From contig NZ_JBJUSG010000002.1 of assembly GCF_046044395.1 (NCBI RefSeq), positions 6,970-70,969 on the forward strand: DNA of 64,000 nucleotides, written 5' to 3'. The notes under the pieces were generated by a model. It was not told the origin of the DNA. It saw nothing but the letters and a program-made list of their open reading frames with translations, and did not search any database. The position numbers and the translations under genes were made by a program. The stretch is from Magnetominusculus dajiuhuensis. GTDB taxonomy: Bacteria; Nitrospirota; Thermodesulfovibrionia; Thermodesulfovibrionales; Magnetobacteriaceae. Below, one piece after another: positions 9,512 through 18,144 of the stretch (the stretch's first letter is position 1; each line of letters starts with the position of its first letter).

Positions 9512-9772
9512 ATGAAGTTTAAACCATTAAAAGAGCGTGTGTTTGTCAGCTACAAAGAAGAGCTGGAGAGGACTGCCGGCGGGTTATATGTACCAGATAC
9601 GGCCAAAGAAAAGCCGCAGCGCGGTAAAGTCGAGGCGGTCGGTTCAGAGGTGAAGGAGCTGAAGGTTGGAGACGAGGTATTTTTCGATAAGTACTCCGGC
9701 TCAAAGGTTCAGATTGACAGTGTTGATTATTTAATAATCAAAGAAGAAGACGTTCTAGGAATAATCGCATAG
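9512..9772 (+). CDS. groES: Co-chaperonin GroES
   Basis: Small 86-residue co-chaperonin that caps the GroEL ring and helps ATP-driven protein folding in the cytoplasm. The family pattern is complete: FKPLKERVFVSYKEE at the start, a mobile loop with GGLYVPDTAKEKPQ, GDEVFFDKYSG, and the C-terminal EEDVLGIIA. Length is a little short of the usual 95-97 residues but within the family range. Its start follows GGGAG. It is first in a two-gene operon with groEL, 10 bp upstream of it, and is controlled by the CIRCE site. Confidence 0.98.
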   Translation: MKFKPLKERVFVSYKEELERTAGGLYVPDTAKEKPQRGKVEAVGSEVKELKVGDEVFFDKYSGSKVQIDSVDYLIIKEEDVLGIIA

Positions 9773-9782
9773 GAGGGTGTAA

Positions 9783-11426
9783 ATGGGAGCAAAACAGTTA
9801 CTTTTTGATGAAGCGGCAAGAAGGGAGATACTTGAGGGTATAACCGTCCTTGCCACCGCCGTAAAGGCCACACTCGGCCCCAAGGGACGCAACGCCATAC
9901 TTGACAAGAAATACGGTTCTCCAACAATCACCAAAGACGGCGTAACGGTGGCCAAGGAGATAGAGCTGAAAGACCCTTTCCAGAACATGGGCGCTCAGTT
10001 GTTAAAGGAGGTTGCCTCCAAGACCTCTGACACCGCCGGCGACGGCACAACGACTGCCACGGTGCTTGCCCACGCCATATACAAAGAGGGTATGAAGAAT
10101 GTTGTAGCAGGCGCACACGCGATGGACTTAAAGCGCGGAATGGAGAAGGCCGTAACAGCGGTTATTGATAAGCTCAAATCAATGACCAAGAAGGTTCAGG
10201 ACAAAAAGGAAATTGCGCAGGTTGGGACGATTTCAGCCAATAACGACCCGTCAGTCGGCGATTTGATAGCCGAGGCGATGGACAAAGTCGGCAAAGACGG
10301 CGTAATCACCGTTGAAGAGGCCAAGTCCATGGCAACCGCCCTTGAGGTAGTCGAGGGTATGCAGTTTGATCGCGGCTATATCTCGCCGTATTTTGTTACT
10401 GACTCCGAGAGGATGGAGTGTGTGCTGGAAAACGCGCATATACTTCTGTATGACAAGAAGATCTCCTCGATGAAAGACCTGATCCCTCTGCTTGAGCAGA
10501 TAGCGAAGATGGGCAGGCCGCTTCTCATTCTGTCTGAGGACATTGAGGGCGAGGCCCTTGCCACGATGGTAGTGAATAAGCTGCGCGGCACGCTTCAGGT
10601 ATGCGGCGTGAAGGCCCCCGGGTTTGGCGAAAGGCGTAAGGCCATGCTTGAGGACATTGCGATTCTGACCGGTGGTACGGTAATATCAGATGATTTGGGC
10701 ATGAAGCTTGAGAACGTGAAGATGACTGACCTCGGGCGCGCCAAGAAGGTAACGATAGACAAGGACAACACGACTATTGTGGAAGGCGAGGGCAAGCAGG
10801 ACGCCATCAAAGGCCGTGTAAAGCAGATAAAGTCTCAGATTGAGGATACCACCTCTGACTACGACAGGGAGAAGCTCCAGGAGCGGCTCGCCAAAATCGT
10901 AGGCGGCGTAGCCGTAATCAACGTAGGTGCCGCTACCGAGACCGAGATGAAAGAGAAGAAGGCGCGCGTTGAAGACGCACTGCACGCCACCCGCGCCGCG
11001 GTTGAAGAGGGCATAGTGCCCGGCGGCGGAGTTGCCCTTCTTAGATGTATCGCGACGATTGAAGGGTTGGAATTAAAGGGCGACGAGAAAATCGGCGCGA
11101 GCATCATTAAGAAGGCGCTTGAGGAGCCAATCAGGCAGATTATCTGCAACGCCGGTCTTGAGAGTGCGATAATAATCGAGAAGGTGAAGGAGTCCAAAGA
11201 CCCCAACTATGGCTTTGACGCCCAGAACGAGAAGTTCTGCGACATGATGAAAGAGGGCATAATTGACCCGACCAAGGTAACCAGATGCGCGCTTCAAAAC
11301 GCCGCGTCAGTCGCGTCATTAATGCTGACCACATCGGTGATGATAACCGACCTGCCCGACAAGGAAGACAAGATGCCAATGGGCGGCGGCCACCCCGGCA
11401 TGGGCGGTATGGGAGATATGTACTAG
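9783..11426 (+). CDS. groEL: Chaperonin GroEL
   Basis: 60-kDa chaperonin of 547 residues, the standard length, forming the ATP-dependent folding chamber. Visible marks include the ATP site GDGTTTATVLA, VEEGIVPGGGVALLR near the end, and the Gly/Met-rich tail MGGGHPGMGGMGDMY. The start follows AGGAGG. Co-transcribed with groES and hence heat-inducible through HrcA/CIRCE. No terminator is obvious before the repeat-rich spacer that follows. Confidence 0.98.
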   Translation: MGAKQLLFDEAARREILEGITVLATAVKATLGPKGRNAILDKKYGSPTITKDGVTVAKEIELKDPFQNMGAQLLKEVASKTSDTAGDGTTTATVLAHAIYKEGMKNVVAGAHAMDLKRGMEKAVTAVIDKLKSMTKKVQDKKEIAQVGTISANNDPSVGDLIAEAMDKVGKDGVITVEEAKSMATALEVVEGMQFDRGYISPYFVTDSERMECVLENAHILLYDKKISSMKDLIPLLEQIAKMGRPLLILSEDIEGEALATMVVNKLRGTLQVCGVKAPGFGERRKAMLEDIAILTGGTVISDDLGMKLENVKMTDLGRAKKVTIDKDNTTIVEGEGKQDAIKGRVKQIKSQIEDTTSDYDREKLQERLAKIVGGVAVINVGAATETEMKEKKARVEDALHATRAAVEEGIVPGGGVALLRCIATIEGLELKGDEKIGASIIKKALEEPIRQIICNAGLESAIIIEKVKESKDPNYGFDAQNEKFCDMMKEGIIDPTKVTRCALQNAASVASLMLTTSVMITDLPDKEDKMPMGGGHPGMGGMGDMY

Positions 11427-11479
11427 GATAGGGGAGCTTTTCATAGGGGCGGCCGTTTGGCCTCCCCTATAACCTTCAT

Positions 11480-11506
11480 GGATTCCTGCTTTTGCAGGAA
11501 TGACAG
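11480..11506. repeat. Short hairpin repeat (GGATTCCTGC type), copy 1
   Basis: GGATTCCTGC-TTTT-GCAGGAATGACA, a variant of the widespread bacterial intergenic hairpin that reads as PAKAGI when translated. A second copy is at 46393-46420. It sits in the 428-bp spacer 11427-11854, which holds no gene that I can support; between this hairpin and 11626 there are only short degenerate ATGACAG-bearing repeats. Confidence 0.75.
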
Positions 11507-11625
11507 GCTTATTTGAGACAGACTTATATGATTGAATGACAGGCATATTTGATTTGATGACAGAGTTGTTTGATTTGAGTGTTCAGGAATGACATGTTTT
11601 TTTAGGCAGAATATTGGAAATCTCT

Positions 11626-11739
11626 TTATTCTGTCATTCCGGCTTGTCCGGAATCTTCCCTTAGTGGGAGTGTAATGATGATTGTGCATATTCTGAGGCA
11701 TTAAGGACAGATTCCGGACAAGCCGGAATGACAGAATAA
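11626..11739. repeat. MITE core element with perfect 31-bp inverted ends, copy A
   Basis: A 114-bp element whose ends (11626-11656 and 11709-11739) are perfect inverted repeats beginning TTATTCTGTCATTCCGG. The middle includes CTTAGTGGGAG and ATTCTGAGGCAT. The same core occurs at about 17931-18044 and 57132-57221, where it is flanked by a further pair of inverted ends that this copy lacks. No coding capacity; probably a non-autonomous element or REP-type hairpin. Confidence 0.85.
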
Positions 11740-11797
11740 GGGCGGCAATGACATATTGGGTTGCTGATGTATTTGCCATCAGACAGCGATTATGGCA

Positions 11798-11827
11798 TTG
11801 TTAAATTATTGATAGTATTAGTATAAT
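11798..11827 (+). promoter_or_regulatory. Sigma-70-type promoter of hrcA operon
   Basis: -35 TTGTTA (11798-11803), 18-bp spacer, -10 TATAAT (11822-11827), about 28 bp before hrcA. No CIRCE-like inverted repeat is visible around it, unlike groES-groEL. Confidence 0.6.
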
Positions 11828-11854
11828 GATAGGCTAATTACATAGACAGAGATT

Positions 11855-12874
11855 ATGGACAGCAGAACGAGAAAGATATTATTTGCAGTGATAGAGAGCT
11901 ACATAGGGATAGCGGCCCCGGTTGGCTCGCGCTATATCAGCAAGCGCTACGGCTTTGGCATATCCTCGGCGACGATTCGTAATACGATGAGCGATTTGGA
12001 GGAGCTGGGGTTTTTGAGCCAGCCCTATGCCTCGTCCGGGCGTATCCCTACTGGCCGTGCTTACAGGTTTTTTGTTGAGTCTCTGCTTGAGTGCGGGATG
12101 TCTCAAAATAACAATCTCCTTTCGATGCTGTCAGATAAGGCCACGGATACGAAGGTGTGCCTTGACGATTTTCTTGCTGTCATCTCAAGACTGATGTCAG
12201 ACTGCTCCCACTATATGGGCGTTGTCCTGTCAAGGACTACTGAGAGCAGCATATTACGAAAGATTGAATTTCATACATACAAAGAAAACATGATTGTGGC
12301 AATCCTGCTCACTGAATACGGCGTTGTGCGCCATATGATAGTTGAGTCCTCCGGGCGCCTGACCCAAAATGATATGAACGAGATAAGCCGGTACCTGAAC
12401 AAGGAGTATGCGGGGTCAACCCTCAGGGAAATAAAGAGGGCGTTAATAGAGGATATGGCCGAGCAACGGCAGAAATGCGACACACTCAAAGAAAAGGCAA
12501 AGAGTTTATGTAAGTCGGTGTTTTCCTCAATAAACGCCGACATATTTATATCCGGCATGAGTGAGCTGATAAACCTGCCGGATTTCGATGACATACAAAA
12601 GATAAAGGAACTGTCTAAGGCTATTGACGACAAGGGCGTGATGATAAACCTGCTGGATAAGATATTGCAAAGCGAAGGGGTGCAGGTCTTCGTCGGTAAT
12701 GACCCTCTGCTGGATGCGAAGGCGTTGAGCCTCGTGGCCTCGACATTTTACGAAAAGGGTCGGCCTTTTGGTGTGCTGGGCCTTATCGGGCCGCAGAGGA
12801 TGGACTACGCCAATGCCATATCAATTGTGAGCACATCGGCAAATTTTCTGTCAAAGCAGCTTGAGTATATATAG
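11855..12874 (+). CDS. hrcA: Heat-inducible transcription repressor HrcA
   Basis: Repressor of class I heat-shock genes, 339 residues, normal length. The N-terminal winged helix carries GSRYISKRYGFGISSATIRNTMSDLEELGFL, followed by the family pattern QPYASSGRIPTGRAYRFFV, and the C-terminal GAF-like part has GVLGLIGPQRMDYANAI. It binds the CIRCE site found upstream of groES. First gene of hrcA-grpE-dnaK-dnaJ-rsmE; the stop overlaps the Shine-Dalgarno of grpE. HrcA activity generally depends on GroEL, which makes a feedback loop here. Confidence 0.97.
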   Translation: MDSRTRKILFAVIESYIGIAAPVGSRYISKRYGFGISSATIRNTMSDLEELGFLSQPYASSGRIPTGRAYRFFVESLLECGMSQNNNLLSMLSDKATDTKVCLDDFLAVISRLMSDCSHYMGVVLSRTTESSILRKIEFHTYKENMIVAILLTEYGVVRHMIVESSGRLTQNDMNEISRYLNKEYAGSTLREIKRALIEDMAEQRQKCDTLKEKAKSLCKSVFSSINADIFISGMSELINLPDFDDIQKIKELSKAIDDKGVMINLLDKILQSEGVQVFVGNDPLLDAKALSLVASTFYEKGRPFGVLGLIGPQRMDYANAISIVSTSANFLSKQLEYI

Positions 12875-12889
12875 GAGGTATCAACGACA

Positions 12890-13513
12890 TTGGAAGATAA
12901 AAAGATAGATATAGTTGACATAACCGGCGGCGGGGCTGCCGCGGGCGGCACAGGAACTGAGGACAAGGGCGATGACATTAAGTTTGGAGTCAGGGATACT
13001 CAGACCGGCACGGTTGAAAAACTAAGGCAGGAAAGCGGCGAGCTGCAGGACAAGTACATGCGCCTCTATGCCGAGTTTGACAACTACCGCAAGCGTGTGC
13101 AGAAAGAGAAGGATGAGATATATAAGTACGGCACTGAATCTCTGGTATCAAGCCTGCTGGTGGTGAAGGATAACCTTGACGCGGCGCTGTCTCATGTGGC
13201 ACCGGGGGCGTCGGATGCCCTTGCAGAGGGCGTTGAGCTGACGCTTAAAGAGCTTAAGAAGATACTCGCATCAAACGGTGTTGTAGAGGTGGAGACGAAA
13301 GGAAAACCCTTTGACCCTGCCTACCATCACGCGATGGCGGAGGTGGAGCGCGACGACCTTGACGATAAGACAGTCGTCGAGGAATTCAGAAAGGGATACA
13401 CCTTCAAGGACAGACTAATCAGGGCGGCATTGGTGTCGGTCTCAAAGAAGGCGGAATTGAAAACTGGACAAAACAATAGCGATATAAATAATAAGGAGGC
13501 AGACAATGGCTAG
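12890..13513 (+). CDS. grpE: Nucleotide exchange factor GrpE
   Basis: DnaK co-chaperone of 207 residues that releases ADP from DnaK. An acidic, glycine-rich N-terminus is followed by the long coiled-coil segment LRQESGELQDKYMRLYAEFDNYRKR and the C-terminal beta domain with KGKPFDPAYHHAMAEVERDD and FRKGYTFKDRLIRAALVSV. The start is TTG, placed 11 bp after AGGAGG; no ATG fits. The 3' end overlaps dnaK by 8 bp. Confidence 0.96.
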   Translation: MEDKKIDIVDITGGGAAAGGTGTEDKGDDIKFGVRDTQTGTVEKLRQESGELQDKYMRLYAEFDNYRKRVQKEKDEIYKYGTESLVSSLLVVKDNLDAALSHVAPGASDALAEGVELTLKELKKILASNGVVEVETKGKPFDPAYHHAMAEVERDDLDDKTVVEEFRKGYTFKDRLIRAALVSVSKKAELKTGQNNSDINNKEADNG

Positions 13514-15440
13514 AGCAATAGGGATAGATTTAGGGACGACGAACTCATGCGTGGCAGTGGTGCAGGCCGGTGAGCCTGTGGTGATACCGAATCAGGAGGG
13601 CAACAGGACAACACCCTCTGTGGTGGCGTTTACTGATAAAGATGAGAGACTTGTCGGGCAGATAGCGAAAAGGCAGTCTATAACGAATCCTGAAAATACG
13701 ATATTCTCCGTAAAACGCCTGATGGGTAGAAAATTTAATTCCCCTGAGGTGAAAGACGCCATAAACAGGCTGCCGTATAAGATAGTAGAGGCCCCTAACG
13801 GCGACGCACATGTGGAAATCCGGGGGAAGCGCTATGCCCCGCCGCAGATTTCGGCCATGATACTGCAGAAATTAAAACAGGCCGCCGAGGATTTTCTTGG
13901 TGAGACGGTAACGGACGCGGTAATAACCGTCCCCGCGTATTTTGATGATAACCAGCGCCAGGCCACAAAAGAGGCCGGTAAGATTGCTGGTCTAAATGTC
14001 CTGAGAATCATAAATGAGCCAACGGCGGCGTCGCTTGCCTATGGGATAGACAAGAAAAAGGAAGAGAAGATTTCGGTCTATGACCTTGGCGGCGGTACGT
14101 TTGACATATCAATACTTGAAATAGGCGAGGGCGTCATTGAGGTCAAATCCACAAACGGCGATACATACCTTGGCGGCGATGATTTCGACATACGCGTAAT
14201 GGACTGGCTGGTGGATGAGTTTAAAAAAGAACAGGGCATTGATTTAAAGAAAGACAAGATGGCGCTACAGCGTCTGAAAGAGGCGGCTGAAAAGGCAAAG
14301 GTAGAGCTTTCAAGCGCCTCGGAGACAGAGATAAACCTGCCGTTTGTTACGGCTGACGCCTCTGGGCCTAAGCACCTGCTGCTTAAACTGTCAAGGGCGA
14401 AGTGTGAACAGCTCGTAGATGACCTGATAACGCGCTCCATAGAGCCGTGCAGAAAGGCGCTGAAAGACGCCGGCCTGACCACCTCGGAGATAAACGAGGT
14501 GCTCCTTGTGGGCGGCTCAACGAGAATGCCCAAAGTAATTCAGACCGTACAGAGTTTCTTCAACAAGGAACCCAATAGAACCGTGAATCCGGACGAGGTC
14601 GTCGCCGTAGGGGCGGCCATCCAGTCGGCGGTTCTAAAAGGAGACGTAAAGGAAGTCCTCTTGCTTGACGTAACCCCGCTGTCATTAGGGATTGAGACCC
14701 TCGGCGGCGTGTTTACGAAACTCATTGAGAGGAACACGACGATACCGACGAAGAAGAGCCAGATATTTTCGACCGCTACGGACAATCAACCGGCGGTGAC
14801 GATAAAGGTATTTCAGGGTGAGAGGGAGATGGCAAATGACAATAAGCTGCTTGGCAATTTTGAGCTGCTTGGCATTCCACCCGCCCCGCGCGGCATACCG
14901 CAGATTGAGGTGACATTTGACATAGACGCTAACGGCATCCTCCACGTCTCGGCGAAGGACCTTGGGACGGGCAAGGAGCAGTCTATTAAGATAACCGCCT
15001 CAAGCGGCCTTTCTGATGACGAGATAAAAAAGATGGTCAAAGACGCCGAGGCACACGCCGAGGAAGACAAGAAAAAGAAGGAGCTTGTGACCGTCAGAAA
15101 CGAGGCCGACGCACTGGTATACGCGGTTGAGAAATCACTGAAAGACTATGGCGATAAGGTCACACCGGCCGAAAAGGCAGAGGCAGAGGAGGCGCTTAAA
15201 CGCCTGAAGGATATGAAGGACACCGCCACTGACCCCGAGGAGTTAAAAAAGGCGGTTGAGGCCCTTACAACGGTATCTCATAAATTTGCTGAGCATATAT
15301 ATAAGGACGCGGCGGCAAAGTCAGCCTCCGAACAGGGACAGCAGCCGGGAGGAGAAGGCGGCCAACAAAAGGCTGGAGGCCCTGAGGAGGAAGTAGTAGA
15401 GGCTGAATTTGAAGATGTAGATAAAAACAAGAAACAGTAA
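13506..15440 (+). CDS. dnaK: Molecular chaperone DnaK (Hsp70)
   Basis: Hsp70 chaperone of 644 residues. The ATPase domain has IGIDLGTTNSCVAV, AYFDDNQRQATKEAGKIAG and INEPTAASLAYG; the linker and substrate-binding domain begin after VLLLDVTPLSLGIETLGG. The C-terminus is the lid followed by a glycine/glutamine-rich tail ending in acidic residues, as usual. The gene overlaps grpE and shares a base with dnaJ (TAATG). It works with the GrpE and DnaJ encoded beside it in general protein folding and stress recovery. Confidence 0.98.
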   Translation: MARAIGIDLGTTNSCVAVVQAGEPVVIPNQEGNRTTPSVVAFTDKDERLVGQIAKRQSITNPENTIFSVKRLMGRKFNSPEVKDAINRLPYKIVEAPNGDAHVEIRGKRYAPPQISAMILQKLKQAAEDFLGETVTDAVITVPAYFDDNQRQATKEAGKIAGLNVLRIINEPTAASLAYGIDKKKEEKISVYDLGGGTFDISILEIGEGVIEVKSTNGDTYLGGDDFDIRVMDWLVDEFKKEQGIDLKKDKMALQRLKEAAEKAKVELSSASETEINLPFVTADASGPKHLLLKLSRAKCEQLVDDLITRSIEPCRKALKDAGLTTSEINEVLLVGGSTRMPKVIQTVQSFFNKEPNRTVNPDEVVAVGAAIQSAVLKGDVKEVLLLDVTPLSLGIETLGGVFTKLIERNTTIPTKKSQIFSTATDNQPAVTIKVFQGEREMANDNKLLGNFELLGIPPAPRGIPQIEVTFDIDANGILHVSAKDLGTGKEQSIKITASSGLSDDEIKKMVKDAEAHAEEDKKKKELVTVRNEADALVYAVEKSLKDYGDKVTPAEKAEAEEALKRLKDMKDTATDPEELKKAVEALTTVSHKFAEHIYKDAAAKSASEQGQQPGGEGGQQKAGGPEEEVVEAEFEDVDKNKKQ

Positions 15441-16546
15441 TGAAAGACTACTATAACATACTAGAGGTGGAGCGTGGTGCATCGCCCGATGAGCTAAAAA
15501 GTGCTTACCGGAAGATGGCCCTAAAATATCACCCTGACCGCAACTCAGGCAATAAAGAGGCCGAGGAGAAGTTTAAAGAGGTAAACGAGGCATACTCGTG
15601 CCTGAGCGACGCCAAAAAGCGCGCCCATTATGACAGATTCGGCACAATGGAAGGGATGCAAGGTATGGGTGGCGGCGGGGGCGGGGCTGATTTTGGATTT
15701 GGCGCTTTCACTGATATATTCGATGATTTTCTTGGGGATATTTTCGGTGGAGGCGGCGGGCAGAGGAGACCTCGTTCAAGGCGTGGCGCTGACCAGCGTT
15801 TTGATATGGATATCACGCTTATGGAGGCGGCCTTTGGTGTGGAGAAGAAAATCTCTATCCCCCGAATGGAGAGTTGCGATAAGTGTGGCGGCAGCGGTTC
15901 GGCAAGTGGCAAGGCACCTCAGACGTGCCAGCAGTGCAATGGAAATGGGCAGGTGCGTTTTCAGCAGGGGTTTTTTGCCGTAAGCAGGACATGCGGCAAG
16001 TGTGGCGGGGCGGGTGTGGTGGTTGCAGACCCGTGCGGTGAGTGCGGCGGCAGCGGCAGGACGAAGAAGGTGCGAAACCTGGCGGTAAAGATTCCGGCCG
16101 GCATTGACGCCAATACCCGCCTTAAGATGACAGCAGAGGGAGAGTCCGGGGAGCGTGGGGCGCCTCCCGGCGATTTATATATATTTGTAAACGTAATAGA
16201 GCACCCGTTTTTTAAACGCCACGAAAGGGACATCTACTGCGAAATTCCAATCAGCTATCCAACAGCGGTCCTCGGCGGCGAGATAGAGGTTCCCACATTG
16301 AAGGGTGTGTCGAAGCTGAAAATCCCGCAATCTACACAATCGGGCGAGCAGTTTAAGCTAAGAGGGGAGGGTGTGCAGCGTGTGGGCGGCGGTGCTCGTG
16401 GCGACCAAATCGTGAAGGTCTACATAGGCATCCCAAAGAAGATAACCCCCCGCCAGCGCGAGATCCTTGAAGAGTATGCCAGTATCAGCGGCGACGATGT
16501 ACAAAAGACATTCAGGGAAAAACTGAAAGAGATGTTTTCGGGCTAA
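15440..16546 (+). CDS. dnaJ: Chaperone DnaJ (Hsp40)
   Basis: Co-chaperone of 368 residues. The J domain (1-70) holds the HPD motif in KYHPDRN that stimulates DnaK. A Gly/Phe-rich stretch follows (about 72-115), then four zinc repeats (CDKCGGSG, CQQCNGNG, CGKCGGAG, CGECGGSG, about 130-205) and the C-terminal peptide-binding domains. Its start codon shares one base with the dnaK stop. Complete type I DnaJ. Confidence 0.98.
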   Translation: MKDYYNILEVERGASPDELKSAYRKMALKYHPDRNSGNKEAEEKFKEVNEAYSCLSDAKKRAHYDRFGTMEGMQGMGGGGGGADFGFGAFTDIFDDFLGDIFGGGGGQRRPRSRRGADQRFDMDITLMEAAFGVEKKISIPRMESCDKCGGSGSASGKAPQTCQQCNGNGQVRFQQGFFAVSRTCGKCGGAGVVVADPCGECGGSGRTKKVRNLAVKIPAGIDANTRLKMTAEGESGERGAPPGDLYIFVNVIEHPFFKRHERDIYCEIPISYPTAVLGGEIEVPTLKGVSKLKIPQSTQSGEQFKLRGEGVQRVGGGARGDQIVKVYIGIPKKITPRQREILEEYASISGDDVQKTFREKLKEMFSG

Positions 16547-16565
16547 AGTACGGTTTTTCTGTTTG

Positions 16566-17306
16566 ATGCCAAATGTCTTCGTAGAATCCTCTGCAATACA
16601 GGGTGTAACGGCGGCCATCACTGGTGAGACTGCAAGATATATCCTCACTGTGCTTAGGTATAAGACCGGCGGCGAGCTGTTCGTATTTGATGAAATGGGC
16701 CGGTTTTTTAAGGGCATAATAAGCTCATGCGCCAAAAACGTGGTACACATGTCCATCACCCCGCACCCCCCGCCGATGACTGAATCACCGCTTTCGATAA
16801 CGCTTTGCCAGGGCATGTTAAAGGGTTCGAAGATGGATTTAGTGGTTCAAAAGGCCGTCGAACTTGGGGTTAAGAGGATAATCCCGCTGATAACGCTCCG
16901 CACACAACTTGACTACACGAGAAAGATAGATAGATGGAAAAAGATAGCCATAGAGGCGGCGCGGCAGTCGGGGAGGGTTATTGTCCCTGAAATATCAGAG
17001 GCCATGGATTTCCATGCGTTGACACAATCAATACAAGTAGCAGGCGCCACAGCCATCATGTTTTACGAAGGCGGCGGCAAGGGGCTGAAAGAGATTCAAA
17101 ACTTAGAAATAAAAGAACAGACAATCTACGCGATAACCGGCCCCGAAGGGGGTTTTATGTCTGAAGAGGTCAAGCGTGCAGAGTTCTCCGGCGCACAAAT
17201 CGTAACGCTTGGAAGCAGGATATTAAGGGCGGAGACAGCGGCCATAGCGGCGTTGACACTGATACAGTTTGTGTTTGGCGATATGGGTGACAGCCGGCAA
17301 GGTTAG
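16566..17306 (+). CDS. rsmE: 16S rRNA (uracil-1498-N3)-methyltransferase
   Basis: SPOUT-class methyltransferase of about 246 residues that methylates U1498 of 16S rRNA. Family marks are the start MPNVFVES, KMDLVVQKAVELGVKRIIPL, ITGPEGGFMSEEV for the knot, and LGSRILRAETAAIAAL near the end. It ends the dnaK operon, a common position for rsmE. A TTG lies directly before the ATG chosen, and no clear Shine-Dalgarno precedes either. Confidence 0.95.
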   Translation: MPNVFVESSAIQGVTAAITGETARYILTVLRYKTGGELFVFDEMGRFFKGIISSCAKNVVHMSITPHPPPMTESPLSITLCQGMLKGSKMDLVVQKAVELGVKRIIPLITLRTQLDYTRKIDRWKKIAIEAARQSGRVIVPEISEAMDFHALTQSIQVAGATAIMFYEGGGKGLKEIQNLEIKEQTIYAITGPEGGFMSEEVKRAEFSGAQIVTLGSRILRAETAAIAALTLIQFVFGDMGDSRQG

Positions 17307-17362
17307 GATTGGTGTCCAAATGTCAATACCGGCCAGTAGTTGCTCAACTTTCTGTTTTCTAA

Positions 17363-17791
17363 TCATTGTTTATCGCCTGTCTTTAATGAGCCTCGGCTGA
17401 TTGCCCGTGCAATGGCATATATAACTCCATAGATAAACAATGGTATGGAAATTATATTTTCCCAAAGATGCAGAGGTTGCGCCGGTTGAATATGTGTATT
17501 GCTGCCGGAGGGTGTCAGCTCTGAATTTCCGTGAATCGGGGTTGGCGGAGTTTCCACTGACAGGGCGATGTTCCTGAGGTATTTTAGAGCGACACGTGTT
17601 AAAAAAATGCGCTTGGCGGTTAAGTCATGTTTTAGTATCTTAAATGCCCCGGAATTTAAACCATTTTCGGTAAGTTCAATGAACATTTGAAGCGGGCATA
17701 GATAGCCCTCCAATACCTTTTCCATTTCTAACGTATTGGCAAACGCCCGTAACAGGTTATGGCCTTTTTTCTTTAGAAACAAAACATCCAT
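17363..17791 (-). CDS. Hypothetical protein with C-terminal membrane segment
   Basis: A 142-residue frame of unknown function. The first ~90 residues are soluble and basic; residues about 108-130 (IISIPLFIYGVIYAIARAI) are a likely membrane helix, giving a tail-anchored layout. It does not overlap a better frame and is convergent with rsmE. No Shine-Dalgarno is visible and no known motif is recognised, so it may be a decayed or spurious gene. Confidence 0.4.
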   Translation of the reverse strand: MDVLFLKKKGHNLLRAFANTLEMEKVLEGYLCPLQMFIELTENGLNSGAFKILKHDLTAKRIFLTRVALKYLRNIALSVETPPTPIHGNSELTPSGSNTHIQPAQPLHLWENIISIPLFIYGVIYAIARAISRGSLKTGDKQ

Positions 17792-17848
17792 TAGCTATTC
17801 TACCATGCGGAGCAGACTTATTGTAAGATGGAAGGCGGAGTTGTCTCC

Positions 17849-18073
17849 CAGGGCAATTGCATTTGAAAAATAAAGCAGAAGATACCTATGCAATCACTCC
17901 TGCTTTGTCCCTTTCCGTCATTCCGGTGCCTTTTTTGTCATTCCGGCTTGTCCGGAATCTTCCCCTTAGTGGGAGTTTCGTAATTACTGTGCATATTCTG
18001 AGGCATAAGGACAGATTCTGGACAAGCCGGAATGACAAAAATAAGGGGGGCAATTTCTAATGCGATTGCCCTG
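17849..18073. mobile_element. Composite MITE-like element, copy B
   Basis: A 225-bp element bounded by inverted ends: CAGGGCAATTGCATTTGAAA at 17849 and the reverse complement of CAGGGCAATCGCATTAGAAA ending at 18073. Inside lies the core with TGTCATTCCGGCTTGTCC ends (about 17931-18044). Flanks AGTTGTCTCC and AGTTGTTTCA may be a diverged 10-bp target duplication. No transposase is encoded. It occupies most of the 353-bp spacer 17792-18144. Confidence 0.8.
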
Positions 18074-18090
18074 AGTTGTTTCAGCTCAAT

Positions 18091-18120
18091 TTGTAATAAT
18101 TCCCTGCCCTCTGTTATAGT
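18091..18120 (+). promoter_or_regulatory. Sigma-70-type promoter of CBS gene
   Basis: -35 TTGTAA (18091-18096), 18-bp spacer, -10 TATAGT (18115-18120), 24 bp before the CBS-domain gene and just outside the end of the MITE-like element. Confidence 0.5.
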
Positions 18121-18144
18121 ATAAGTAAAGGACGAGGTGCGGAA

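Noticed and set aside
11441..11779. Minus-strand frame across the groEL-hrcA spacer
   Set aside because: It is made of hairpin repeats (PAKAGI-type reading and the MITE core) and has no Shine-Dalgarno.
17849..18073. Complete insertion sequence
   Set aside because: Inverted ends are present but there is no transposase frame, so only a non-autonomous element is called.
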